Assembly: GCF_011400295.1 (NCBI RefSeq)
Contig: NZ_CP049859.1
Coordinates: forward strand, 558,001-622,000
Direction: 5' to 3'
DNA: 64,000 nt
From: Erysipelothrix sp. HDW6A
Lineage (GTDB): Bacteria; Bacillota_I; Bacilli_A; Erysipelotrichales; Erysipelotrichaceae
Position 1 is the stretch's first letter; every line of letters starts with the position of its first letter. Positions 27,174-36,377 of the stretch are shown one piece after another. Below the pieces are notes generated by a model that did no database searches, was not told the DNA's origin, and saw only the letters and a list, made by a program, of their open reading frames with translations. The position numbers were made by a program, and so were the translations under genes.

Positions 27174-27836
27174 ATGAAGGTAACAATGATTCACACAAGT
27201 CAAGTATCTGTAAATGATCTAATGAACTTGTGTAATGAAATTATCCCCGGTGTTGAAATTACAAACATCATCGATGATAGTTTACTAAAAGAAGTAAAAG
27301 AGAATAACGGTATCACTGAGGCAATTATTAACAGAATGACATCTTATGTAAAAATTGCTGTCGAAAATGGGGCCGATATTGTTTTTAATCAATGTTCATC
27401 AGTAGGGGAAGCGTTTGATATTGCAATAAAAAACGTTGATGTTAAGACTTTAAAGGTGGATAAACCGATGGCTGAAAAAGCAGTAAACTTAGGGTCGAAA
27501 ATTGCTGTTATTGCAACAGTAAGTTCAACGATGTATCCAAGTGCTAACTTAATTAAAACTACAGCTAAAGAAATGGGCAAAGAAATTGAAGTAGAAGAAT
27601 TCTACATTGACGGAGCTTTAGACATACTTATGAAAGAGAAAGATGTTGAAAAGCACAATGAATTAGTACTTCGCACAATTGAAAAAGCACAAAAAACTAA
27701 TGATGTTGTAGTATTGGCTCAAGGATCGATGTATGTTCTACATGAGCAATTGAATCAGTTTAAAAAACCAGTTCTCGTTAGTCCACGACTTGCAATTGAA
27801 AGACTTTCTGAAATGTTAGGAGATTTACATGAATAA
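27174..27836 (+). CDS. aspartate/glutamate racemase-fold protein lacking the second cysteine
   Basis: A 220-residue protein of the Asp/Glu/hydantoin racemase fold: VFNQCSSVGEAFD carries the first active-site cysteine at about residue 76, and KIAVIATVSSTMYPS follows the usual central strand. In classic two-base racemases a second cysteine sits in a GCT-like motif near residue 185; here the same region reads VVLAQGSMYVL with no cysteine. A normal amino-acid racemase is therefore unlikely. Related proteins occur beside PTS and aldolase genes, suggesting a sugar-phosphate isomerase/epimerase or lyase-like role, which is inference. It overlaps the transaldolase gene by 8 bases. Confidence 0.7.
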   Translation: MKVTMIHTSQVSVNDLMNLCNEIIPGVEITNIIDDSLLKEVKENNGITEAIINRMTSYVKIAVENGADIVFNQCSSVGEAFDIAIKNVDVKTLKVDKPMAEKAVNLGSKIAVIATVSSTMYPSANLIKTTAKEMGKEIEVEEFYIDGALDILMKEKDVEKHNELVLRTIEKAQKTNDVVVLAQGSMYVLHEQLNQFKKPVLVSPRLAIERLSEMLGDLHE

Positions 27837-28863
27837 TAAGTATTTTAAAAGAGTAATAGATCAAACACAAACACAGTTTTGGATCAATAATGTTACAAAA
27901 GAAGAAGCACATTTAGCGATTCAAAACGGAGCAACAGGGTGTACTCAAAATCCATCGTATGTATGGAAGATGATAGAGAATCCAAATGAAAATGGTAAAG
28001 TTAACGAGATTATTAAGGAGCTAAAGGAACAGTATGATGACTCAAATGAAGTACTAATTCAACTCCAAAAAATCTTAGTTGAAGAAATTGCAGAAATATT
28101 TTTGCCAATGTACGAAGAGTCTAAAGGTAGATATGGATATGTTAGCATTCAGTCAGATCCTACAAATGAAACATACGAAGAAATTATGAGAGAAGGGATG
28201 CTAAATACAGAAAAGTTTCCAAATCTTATGATAAAAATACCAGCTATTCCTGATGGTATTAGAGCGATAGAAGATCTAGCAAGAATTGGCAAACCTATTA
28301 ATGCAACAGAAATAATGTCGGTACGACAAGGGGTTGATGTTTGCCATGCATACAACCGTGCTATAATTGGTATGCAAAAAAAGGCACCAATTTACTATTC
28401 ACATATATCTGGAATTCTCGATGAATACTTAGCGAATTATGTAAAAGATAACAACGTGGATATTTCACCTGACTATTTATGGCAAGCAGGAATCGCTGCA
28501 GCAAAGAAAACATATGAAATATGTAATGAAATAAATAATGAAGTGGGATTTATTGGTGGAGGGGCACGAGGACTCCATCACTTTACAGAAATGGTTGGTG
28601 CTGATGCATGTATTACAATCAACTGGAAAGGAACAGCAGATAAACTCTTAGAAGAGAATCCTGTTGTAGTACAAAGATTTAATTCACCTGTACCACAAAT
28701 TGTAATTGACGAGCTGACAGATAAAATTTTAGACTTCAAAAAAGCATATTATATTAATGAGATTACTCCAGAAGAGTATCATCATTTTGGTCCGGTAGTA
28801 TTGTTTAGAAATAGCTTTGTAACGGCTTGGGAAAAAGCACGAGATTACATTAGTAATATATAG
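27829..28863 (+). CDS. transaldolase family protein
   Basis: A 344-residue TIM-barrel protein. NGATGCTQNPSYVW near residue 35 matches the TxNP start of transaldolases, YVSIQSDPTNE is the central strand, and the Schiff-base lysine is K136 in LMIKIPAIPDG. GKPINATEIMSVRQG corresponds to the GxxxNxTLIFS-like block. The enzyme should transfer a dihydroxyacetone unit between sugar phosphates. It is longer than the 215-220 residue MipB/TalC group and clearly diverged from housekeeping transaldolases. Cotranscription with an aldolase and a PTS suggests a dedicated catabolic route for an unusual sugar. Confidence 0.82.
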   Translation: MNNKYFKRVIDQTQTQFWINNVTKEEAHLAIQNGATGCTQNPSYVWKMIENPNENGKVNEIIKELKEQYDDSNEVLIQLQKILVEEIAEIFLPMYEESKGRYGYVSIQSDPTNETYEEIMREGMLNTEKFPNLMIKIPAIPDGIRAIEDLARIGKPINATEIMSVRQGVDVCHAYNRAIIGMQKKAPIYYSHISGILDEYLANYVKDNNVDISPDYLWQAGIAAAKKTYEICNEINNEVGFIGGGARGLHHFTEMVGADACITINWKGTADKLLEENPVVVQRFNSPVPQIVIDELTDKILDFKKAYYINEITPEEYHHFGPVVLFRNSFVTAWEKARDYISNI

Positions 28864-28877
28864 TTGAAGGGGATATT

Positions 28878-30389
28878 ATGACCAATAGGAGAGTAGATAC
28901 ATTATTAAGATATCTTATAAATCAGGATGACTATGTGCCTGTAAAAACTATTGCGTTATTTTTGAACGTTTCTACAAAAACAGTGTATCGTGATTTAGAG
29001 CTCGTTAAATCAATAGATGGTATTGATATCGAGATAAAAAGAGGTACCGGAGTAAAAATCAATCTACTTGACGGAGCGTTTCTAGAGAACTATGAAAAGA
29101 GTGTTGAGATAGGTGAATCAAATTCACAACGCAGAAAAGAAATCATTATCAAACTCTTAAAACAATCCGATGAAAGAACGTCAGTACAAAAACTATCAGA
29201 AGAATATTATGTTTCGCAAACCTCAATATTAAATGATTTGAAATATATAAAGGGTTGGTTAAAAAGTTTCAATATTTCACTAGAAAGTGACTATGACGGA
29301 ACTTCTATTGTTGGAAGTGAGAAGGATATTAGAAATGCTTATAATTCCGCACTAATGCCACTGACTCACGATTTCACTTATATCTTATCACCTTCAGAAA
29401 GTAGAATAGAGGATTCTACCTTAAATATTCTCTCCAAGGAATTTGGATATGATAATGTAGATTATGTAGAACTATTAGTAGGGAATTTAGAAGAATCTTT
29501 AGGGTTCGAAATTGTTGATCCATATTATATTAACCTAATTACTCATATATTGATTTTGGTACAACGATTAAGAACTGGGAATGTTGTTTATAATGTTAGC
29601 TTAAATACCACCGATATTCGAGCACATTACTTAACAGCGGCTACTCGAATAACTGACCAATTATCTGAATATTTTGAGATTTCTATCCCAGAAGAAGAAA
29701 CACTATACATATATCAGCATATAGACTCAATAGGTGGAAACATAAGTACTCATGATCGAAACGAACAGTTTAAGAAGTATGAATCTCGGGTTTCAGATTA
29801 TTTGGTGAACTTCTGTGATTCATTGATTACGGAAACATATCGTGAATTATCAATTTTTCCAAGTAAAGATGAGCAACTTCGAGGATTTCTGCTTGTTCAT
29901 TTGCATGCAGTAGTGAACAGAATGAAGTATGGTATCAAGATTCGTTGTCCGCTTAGAAAAGTTATTTTCGAAGAGTATAACAATGTCTTTAATGCAGTAA
30001 AAGTTGCATCTGCGAAATCAATGGAAAAATATTACCCTGAATTCACCTTATCTGACGACGAATGTTGCTATATTGCTCTATACTTTCAATCACAAATAGA
30101 AAAAGATAAGTCAAAAAAATATCGTGTTCTAGTAGTTTGTAGTAGTGGGGTGGGAACTTCACAAATGGTAGTATCAAGGCTCAAGGGAAAATTAGATAAT
30201 TTGGAAATAGTAGATCATATTGCTGCATCATACCTCAACAATGATTATATATCATCAAAAAAAATTGACTTTATAATTTCAACTGTGAATATTGATAAAA
30301 AATCAATAGAGGTACCAATAATACTGATTTCTGTTTTAGTTAGTCAGATGGACGTTGACTCAATTAATGAACAGATAAGATTACTTTAG
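28878..30389 (+). CDS. PRD-containing transcriptional regulator (BglG/MtlR type, no EIIA domain)
   Basis: A 503-residue regulator. Domain order: HTH_11 (about 1-60, PVKTIALFLNVSTKTVYRDLE), second HTH (about 85-150), PRD1 (about 180-290), PRD2 (about 295-400, with VHLHAVVNRMKYG) and an EIIB-like domain (about 412-500) with the phosphocysteine in VLVVCSSGVGTSQM. It ends there, without the EIIA domain found in longer relatives. The usual second PRD2 histidine (YxALHF) is replaced by tyrosine (IALYFQ). Phosphorylation by HPr and the PTS should tune its activity. As the last gene of the operon it most likely activates the PTS genes upstream. Confidence 0.87.
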   Translation: MTNRRVDTLLRYLINQDDYVPVKTIALFLNVSTKTVYRDLELVKSIDGIDIEIKRGTGVKINLLDGAFLENYEKSVEIGESNSQRRKEIIIKLLKQSDERTSVQKLSEEYYVSQTSILNDLKYIKGWLKSFNISLESDYDGTSIVGSEKDIRNAYNSALMPLTHDFTYILSPSESRIEDSTLNILSKEFGYDNVDYVELLVGNLEESLGFEIVDPYYINLITHILILVQRLRTGNVVYNVSLNTTDIRAHYLTAATRITDQLSEYFEISIPEEETLYIYQHIDSIGGNISTHDRNEQFKKYESRVSDYLVNFCDSLITETYRELSIFPSKDEQLRGFLLVHLHAVVNRMKYGIKIRCPLRKVIFEEYNNVFNAVKVASAKSMEKYYPEFTLSDDECCYIALYFQSQIEKDKSKKYRVLVVCSSGVGTSQMVVSRLKGKLDNLEIVDHIAASYLNNDYISSKKIDFIISTVNIDKKSIEVPIILISVLVSQMDVDSINEQIRLL

Positions 30390-30421
30390 TTATAGAAATA
30401 GTAATAATATTATGTCAATTT

Positions 30422-30486
30422 AGATCATTCAAAATCCTACAATAGTGAATTACATATTGAGGATAATTAGGATGATCTTTTTTTTT
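30422..30486 (+). terminator. terminator of the fructose-type PTS operon
   Basis: AGATCATTC (30422-30430) pairs with GGATGATCT (30470-30478, one mismatch) around a long loop that can form a second AATCCT/AGGAT stem. Nine T follow. Confidence 0.7.
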
Positions 30487-30640
30487 AATTGATATCAATA
30501 AGTGAATTATATAATAAATAGACAGTTCGCAATGCAAACAATATCGTGATAATATTTATATAGTTAACAAAGTTAACTATTTGTTTTGCAACATAAAAAG
30601 CGAATGTATGAGCTTTGAGATGTATTAGGAGGGAAAAACA

Positions 30641-33091
30641 TTGAAAGGTTTAAAACGATTGTTTGGAATTGCAACATTAGTATTACTTATGATTTTGACG
30701 ATTGCACCAATTAATACTTTTGCGAATGAAACCACCCAGGGCGCAAATAATAAGGTAGGAGAAGAACCCAAAATAGGAAAGGTTACAGTTGTCTATGAGG
30801 CAAAATCACCAATTAAGCAGTTAAAGGAAATTGAACTTACTGGAGAAGTTGGAACTGCCTATAGTATCAACATCCTTGATTTTGAAGGATACACATTCAC
30901 CGAAATTGCTCCACCTGATGGAGGTCACGCACAACTAGAAGGTTTCTTTGAAGAGCAAGAGCAACACGCTTTTCTTTACTATGAAGCCAACATTTTTACA
31001 ACGATTAAATTAGGAATATCAATTCTAGATAATAAGAATATAAAAGGTCAACGTCCAGATACATACACATTTTCTATTTATCGTAGAGATCCTTCTACAG
31101 GAGTGGAAACATTGTTTCATACGGAAATTCTAGATATTACAGATGTATCAGAAGATTACCTATATGAATCTAGAGAGATAGAGGATGAATATCCTCGCTT
31201 TAATAGTGAAGGTAAAAAGTATGAGTATCGGCTTGAAACTCAGGAAATGCCATACTATAAAAACACTGATAAAACGTTAGATTTTAATATTTGGACCAAT
31301 AACATGGATGTTACTATTGAGGAAGTGAATATTGCTGATACTGTAGATATCACTATAAATAAACGCTTTGGAAGTGATATTGATACCCGAAGAAGATCGA
31401 TGAATAGTCCAAAGCAAGGGGTGATTCCTCAACGTCCTGAGTCTGTGACAATACACGTAAAGCGTGATGGCAGTGATATAGTGGGAAGTCCGGTTGTTTT
31501 GAATGACGCAAATAATTGGGAAGCAAGTTTTAATGACTTACCAAATATAGATAGCTCAGGAAAAGAGATTCAGTATGAAGTTATTGAAGACCACATACAA
31601 GGATTCCATTCAGTAGTAAAAGTGAACTCTGATGATACAAGTGCATTCAATAATAAAAGATATTTATATATTAGAGTAGTTAACCAGTATGTTGTGGATA
31701 TAACTGCTACAAAAGTATGGGTTAATGCACCAACAGTAAAACCAGATGTCACACTTCAGTTACATATAGTAGAATACGAATATGATTTCGAACTGGGTGC
31801 AGAGGTAGAGCGAGAAATTCCAATAGGCGATCCAGTAGTTCTGAATAACGGCCAAACTACTGCTACTTGGTCTAATTTGGATAAGTACACTGAAATGTTC
31901 GGAGAGTTTTTTGAAAACGTATATATAGTCAGAGAATTAGACGTTTTAGATGACTACTTAGTTGAATACTCCGAAGATACCTACACAATTACGAATACAT
32001 ATACACCACCAGTAGTTCCTACAGTCGATATCACCGGTGCTAAGACATGGGTTGATGACAATGATGCAGCAGGCTTACGTCCAACATCAATCACCGTCAA
32101 CTTACTAAAGAATGGAACCAAAATTGATTCTGTAGAAGTAAAAGCAGACAATGGTTGGAAGTATTCCTTTACAGGTTTACCAAAACAAGAGAATGGACAG
32201 GATATAGTTTATTCGGTTAGTGAAGAGCTAGTACCAGAATATAATGTGAGTTATCAAGGTTATGATATTACGAATACATATACTCCACCAGTAGTTCCTA
32301 AAGTTGATATTAACGGTACAAAAACATGGGTTGATGACAATGATGCAGCAGGCTTACGCCCTACATCGGTCACTGTCAGCTTACTAAAGAATGGAACCAA
32401 GATTGATTCTGTAGAAGTGAACGCAGACAATGGTTGGAAGTATTCCTTTACAGGTTTACCAAAACAAGAGAATGGACAGGATATAGTTTATTCGGTTAGT
32501 GAAGAGCTAGTACCAGAATATAATGTGAGTTATCAAGGTTATGATATTACGAATACATATACACCACCAGTAGTTCCTACAGTGGATATCACCGGTACTA
32601 AGACATGGGTTGATGACAATGATGCAGCAGGATTACGTCCAACATCGATCACCGTCAACTTACTAAAGAATGGAACCAAGATTGATTCTGTAGAAGTAAA
32701 AGCGGACAATGGTTGGAAGTATTCCTTTACAGGTTTACCAAAACAAGAGAATGGACAGGACATTGTTTATAGTGTGAGCGAAGAGGCAGTGGCTAAGTAT
32801 GTAACGAGTTACCAAGGTTATGATATTACGAATACATATACACCAAAAGCACCTACAGACCCTGAGGTTCCAGTTGAACCAACTGATCCAAAAGATCCAG
32901 TGGTTCCTACAGATCCCGAAGTTCCTGTAATACCTGTAGAACCAATTGAACCTGGTAATCCTTCCGAACCAGAAAGTCCTCAATTACCAAATACCGGTAC
33001 CTCCAATATAGTGCTAGTTATCGCAATGATATCAATGCTATCAGGTTTGATTCTGCTAATAAGTACAGATAAAAGAAGAGTGATGAAATAG
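30641..33091 (+). CDS. LPxTG surface protein with Cna-B (isopeptide) repeats
   Basis: An 816-residue wall protein. It starts with TTG, strongly supported by AGGAGGG 7 bases upstream and by the signal peptide right after it (LFGIATLVLLMILTIAPINTFA, cleaved after about residue 29; shown in part). A MucBP-like segment (about 45-120) is followed by Cna-B-type domains, the last three near-identical copies of 93 residues with the core KTWVDDNDAAGLRPTS and the D-I-TNTYTP end. A PEVP/DPKDP-rich wall spanner and an LPNTG sorting signal close the protein. Cna-B domains form stiff stalks with internal Lys-Asn/Asp isopeptide bonds, so it is probably an adhesin stalk or pilin-like protein. Confidence 0.9.
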   Translation: MKGLKRLFGIATLVLLMILTIAPINTFANETTQGANNKVGEEPKIGKVTVVYEAKSPIKQLKEIELTGEVGTAYSINILDFEGYTFTEIAPPDGGHAQLEGFFEEQEQHAFLYYEANIFTTIKLGISILDNKNIKGQRPDTYTFSIYRRDPSTGVETLFHTEILDITDVSEDYLYESREIEDEYPRFNSEGKKYEYRLETQEMPYYKNTDKTLDFNIWTNNMDVTIEEVNIADTVDITINKRFGSDIDTRRRSMNSPKQGVIPQRPESVTIHVKRDGSDIVGSPVVLNDANNWEASFNDLPNIDSSGKEIQYEVIEDHIQGFHSVVKVNSDDTSAFNNKRYLYIRVVNQYVVDITATKVWVNAPTVKPDVTLQLHIVEYEYDFELGAEVEREIPIGDPVVLNNGQTTATWSNLDKYTEMFGEFFENVYIVRELDVLDDYLVEYSEDTYTITNTYTPPVVPTVDITGAKTWVDDNDAAGLRPTSITVNLLKNGTKIDSVEVKADNGWKYSFTGLPKQENGQDIVYSVSEELVPEYNVSYQGYDITNTYTPPVVPKVDINGTKTWVDDNDAAGLRPTSVTVSLLKNGTKIDSVEVNADNGWKYSFTGLPKQENGQDIVYSVSEELVPEYNVSYQGYDITNTYTPPVVPTVDITGTKTWVDDNDAAGLRPTSITVNLLKNGTKIDSVEVKADNGWKYSFTGLPKQENGQDIVYSVSEEAVAKYVTSYQGYDITNTYTPKAPTDPEVPVEPTDPKDPVVPTDPEVPVIPVEPIEPGNPSEPESPQLPNTGTSNIVLVIAMISMLSGLILLISTDKRRVMK
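32024..32860 (+). repeat. three tandem 279-bp near-identical repeats (Cna-B units)
   Basis: Units 32024-32302, 32303-32581 and 32582-32860 have a period of 279 bases (93 residues) and only scattered, mostly silent differences. Such similarity suggests recent duplication or gene conversion and predicts copy-number variation between strains. Confidence 0.9.
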
Positions 33092-33163
33092 TTAATAATA
33101 ATTATGGATATTATCGCTGTAGCAAGTTAACTATTTTGACTAAATAATATCCGAAAAAATATG

Positions 33164-33206
33164 AAGGATTGATTTCTGTATTATACAGAAATCGGTCCTT
33201 TTTGTT
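33164..33206 (+). terminator. terminator of the Cna-B protein gene
   Basis: AAGGATTGATTTCTGTA pairs with TACAGAAATCGGTCCTT through one long stem with a 3-base loop and one mismatch, then TTTTT. The rest of the gap 33092-33431 is AT-rich with no ORF or clear promoter seen. Confidence 0.9.
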
Positions 33207-33431
33207 TTTTAGTGAAACTCATCTTCAGTTTATGTTTTCTAAGTATTTTCTTGGTCCACAAAGTTAATTCAATGTAATGGTTAGGAACATAAAGATTGAT
33301 ATCTTTAAACACTAAAATAATTTATGACAAACTATACACGATTACCATAATATGTGAATTTAACATAATTGATTTCGGTCTATGATGTGAATAAGGTGTT
33401 ATGATATGCATTTATAAGGAGGGAATATAAA

Positions 33432-35186
33432 ATGAAAAAATTCTATAAAATGATTGTTTCTATTCTGATTACTCTATTTGTCCTTGTAAGCCCGTTATCA
33501 ATAAATGCTGAAAACCAAGAAAAAACAGGACGACAGTTAATTCCTGATCCTGTTTTCTATAAATATATTATGGATAGATCAAATTTGAGTCCAGATTTCA
33601 CTGCAAAAGATTTAGAAGAGAAAGTAACGTCAATTCGATACTATCCTGTAAACAACGAAAGAATTAAAGATATTACTGGTATTGAACATATGACAAATCT
33701 AAAATTCATTGATTTGCAGTTCAACGACATCAGTTCTCTTGAACCTCTTAGGAAAGCAGAATCTTATCCTGAATTAGATCAACTTATGTTGTCAAACTAT
33801 ATTCCAACATATAGCTATGAAGGAACAAATGTTGTTACTGACTTATCAATGTTAAGTGGTACACGTTTCCCTAAACTTACTAAAGGGATTCATTTAGTAA
33901 ATACTAAGATAACTGATGAAGTACTCGCAACATTACCACAAGAAGATAGAATTCCTAAATTATTCATTGACTTGCAAGGTAATGAGATTACGAATATCGA
34001 ACCTTTGAGAGTTTATCGTGATGCAAATATTGTTAGACTTGATTTCAATAAAATTAAAAATATTGAACCAATATCTGAAATGAATGAGTTTTACTACATC
34101 TCACTTCAAAACAACTTGATTTCTGACCTGAGTGGACTTGAAGGATTTGAAGGTAGCATAGATGGTGAGTTAATACTTCATAATAATAACATTCTCGATC
34201 TTTCGCCACTTAATAGTTTTAAGGGCAGTTGGATCAATGCGGCTGGATTTAGTGACCATACATCAGGATACTTTCCAGAAGAAGGTACGTACTGGAATGG
34301 TGGTCAAAGAGTCAAACTTACCACACCAGTAATTGGGAATCTTGAGACTGGAGAAGTCACTGTAGAATCATCAGCTATCTATGTAGATGGTGATCTTTCT
34401 CCAATTGTTGAAAACTCTACGAATATGATAGATGGAGATGTAATTGGTGCATCTAAAAAGTACATTCTTGATCCAAGTTCCACAGATTCAATAAGTTATG
34501 TTGCACGTTCATACTTTAATGTAAATGGTGTAAATGTTGCCTATTATGGAACAATTGAACAACCTATCATTTGGAAGTCATCACAATCAAGTGTCAATGT
34601 TCATTATGTTGATGAAGAGGGTAATAAGCTCGTTGATTCTATTGAACTTGATGGAACGATTGGTGATTCGTATATTACAGAAAAAATAGAAATTGAAGGT
34701 TATACTTTAAAAGAAATCATTGGAGAACCAACAGGTATTTTTGAAGACACCATAAAAACAGTGTCATACGTATATACTAAGAATACTCCAGTAGTAAATA
34801 AATACACGGTACGCTACACTGATGGTGTTGACAACGAAGTAATCTTTGAAGATCAAGTTTACTCAAACATCGTTGAAAACAGTCAAACTCCATCATTCCA
34901 AGGAACACCAACACGATCGGGATATACCTTTGAAGGTTGGTTGCCAAATGTAGCAGAAACTGTCACAGGTGATGCTACTTATGTTGCCCAATGGAAAAAA
35001 ATAGAAGTTGTAGAACAACCTACAGAACCTACAGTACCAACTGAACCTGAAACACCTAAACTTCCAACAACAGGAGTATCCGATAATCAAAGAGGATTAA
35101 CGATTGTAGCTCTTGGGGGTTTATTAATGGGTATTAATAGTTTCAGGAAAAAGAACACATCTAGAAATCATAAAAAAGAAGAATAG
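33432..35186 (+). CDS. internalin-like leucine-rich-repeat LPxTG protein
   Basis: A 584-residue surface protein. The signal peptide (about 1-26, ending INA) is followed by LRRs (about 75-265, e.g. LKFIDLQFNDISSLEPL and FYYISLQNNLISDLSGL). A MucBP domain (about 390-455, VNVHYVDEEGNKLVDS) and an InlB B-repeat (about 460-520, with GYTFEGWLPN) come next. The end is a short PTEPTVPTEP spacer and the LPTTG sorting signal. LRR plus MucBP plus InlB repeats is the layout of Listeria internalins and other mucosal adhesins, so host-surface or mucin binding is likely. AAGGAGGG precedes the ATG. Confidence 0.9.
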   Translation: MKKFYKMIVSILITLFVLVSPLSINAENQEKTGRQLIPDPVFYKYIMDRSNLSPDFTAKDLEEKVTSIRYYPVNNERIKDITGIEHMTNLKFIDLQFNDISSLEPLRKAESYPELDQLMLSNYIPTYSYEGTNVVTDLSMLSGTRFPKLTKGIHLVNTKITDEVLATLPQEDRIPKLFIDLQGNEITNIEPLRVYRDANIVRLDFNKIKNIEPISEMNEFYYISLQNNLISDLSGLEGFEGSIDGELILHNNNILDLSPLNSFKGSWINAAGFSDHTSGYFPEEGTYWNGGQRVKLTTPVIGNLETGEVTVESSAIYVDGDLSPIVENSTNMIDGDVIGASKKYILDPSSTDSISYVARSYFNVNGVNVAYYGTIEQPIIWKSSQSSVNVHYVDEEGNKLVDSIELDGTIGDSYITEKIEIEGYTLKEIIGEPTGIFEDTIKTVSYVYTKNTPVVNKYTVRYTDGVDNEVIFEDQVYSNIVENSQTPSFQGTPTRSGYTFEGWLPNVAETVTGDATYVAQWKKIEVVEQPTEPTVPTEPETPKLPTTGVSDNQRGLTIVALGGLLMGINSFRKKNTSRNHKKEE

Positions 35187-35242
35187 TTGAGAAGTCTTCT
35201 TTCTTAAACTGCTAGAATATTCTGATATCCGTAAAAATAATA

Positions 35243-35277
35243 AAGCAACTGTGCCTCGATAGGTGCAGTTGCTTTTA
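35243..35277 (+). terminator. terminator of the LRR protein gene
   Basis: AAGCAACTGTGCCT pairs with AGGTGCAGTTGCTT around CGAT, followed by TTT. Confidence 0.85.
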
Positions 35278-35340
35278 TGTATGAAATGACACTAAACTTT
35301 AGTTATCTTAGTTTTGTAGTATCTAGCTATTTTTCTCCAG

Positions 35341-35400
35341 AAAAAAACTGAAACAAGTTTAGTAACATAAAGTTACCATTGCTTATTTCAGTTGTTTTTT
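35341..35400. terminator. bidirectional terminator at the end of the TDT transporter gene
   Basis: AAAAAAACTGAAACAAG pairs with CTTATTTCAGTTGTTTTTTT with small bulges; inside it GTAAC and GTTAC form a second hairpin. A and T runs at both ends suit either strand. Confidence 0.65.
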
Positions 35401-36356
35401 TATAGGCTATCACTTGCTTCTTTACGAGCACAGATATTCAAAGGCTTAAATACAAAGTGTTGTATAAAGAGACCGAGTACAAATAATACAAAGAATAATG
35501 CAAAGCTATATGTAATCAATGCAAGGAACTTAATGAATACAAATGTAGTTCCTTGAGCTAATAAGTAATTTTGTAATGATTTTGTAGCTACTCCACTTAC
35601 GACCATAGGGAATGTTAGTGAAGCATAGCTTGGGTTGAAGCTTACTCTTAACAGTGCTGGTATTTTAAAGACTACGTAAGCCCACAAAGCAAATGCAAAT
35701 CCAAAGAGTATCCATACAATGCCTACCTGTGCATTAGCTTTGTATAATGCAAGATATGCGTTAAGTAACACACTTGCTGGTGAAGCTAGAATAGCAAGTG
35801 TTGGTACCATAGGTTCTGGTAATCCCTGTACACGATATATTCGTATTAACACTAATGGTAATATAACCAAGAAAGCTATAAAGCCAAACCAGAAGAGTAC
35901 CTTACCTAAAATTACCTGATTGTATATTCCTGCAAAGAAAGCATTAACACTAATTCCTACATACACAATAAATGTACTTGGAAAGATTAGCTTGAGTGTT
36001 GGCTTCTTACGAAGGATGTTTAAGTGAATCACAATTAGTACTAAGCTTAATGCAATTCCACTAAACCACAACACTTTCGCTAGGTTAGCGTTATAAGGGA
36101 GAATATAGATCGATAAGATTGATAGGGCCATTGGAAAGGTTGCAGCAATACCAGTCAAAGCTGGATTCATAATGTCAGAAATAACGCTGTTAGAGTCAAA
36201 AAGTAACTTGTTTATCAACAATACGATAATGATTGATGCAATGAGTGCAAAGAAAGGTCTTGCCTCTGGGATAAAATTACCAATGGAGCTAACTCCAAGA
36301 AGTAATCCCGATAAAGCGAGTGGTGTTTTCTTTGCGATATTTTTTATTGTGTTCAT
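35400..36356 (-). CDS. TDT family transporter (TehA/SLAC1-like)
   Basis: A 318-residue protein with about ten helices, typical of the tellurite-resistance/dicarboxylate transporter fold: PLALSGLLLGVSSIGN in helix 1 and SFNPSYASLTFPMVVSGVAT near residue 230 match the conserved helix pair. Family members are anion channels or exporters (SLAC1, TehA) or malate/sulfite carriers (Mae1, SSU1). The ion carried is unknown. It lies 21 bases after trxB on the same strand and is probably cotranscribed, hinting at a link with redox or sulfur compounds, which is inference. Confidence 0.8.
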   Translation of the reverse strand: MNTIKNIAKKTPLALSGLLLGVSSIGNFIPEARPFFALIASIIIVLLINKLLFDSNSVISDIMNPALTGIAATFPMALSILSIYILPYNANLAKVLWFSGIALSLVLIVIHLNILRKKPTLKLIFPSTFIVYVGISVNAFFAGIYNQVILGKVLFWFGFIAFLVILPLVLIRIYRVQGLPEPMVPTLAILASPASVLLNAYLALYKANAQVGIVWILFGFAFALWAYVVFKIPALLRVSFNPSYASLTFPMVVSGVATKSLQNYLLAQGTTFVFIKFLALITYSFALFFVLFVLGLFIQHFVFKPLNICARKEASDSL

Positions 36357-36377
36357 AGTATTCTCCCTTAAATCATC

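Noticed and set aside
35400-36356. Tellurite resistance gene
   Set aside because: The family name is historical; no other tellurite gene is near and the transported ion cannot be deduced.
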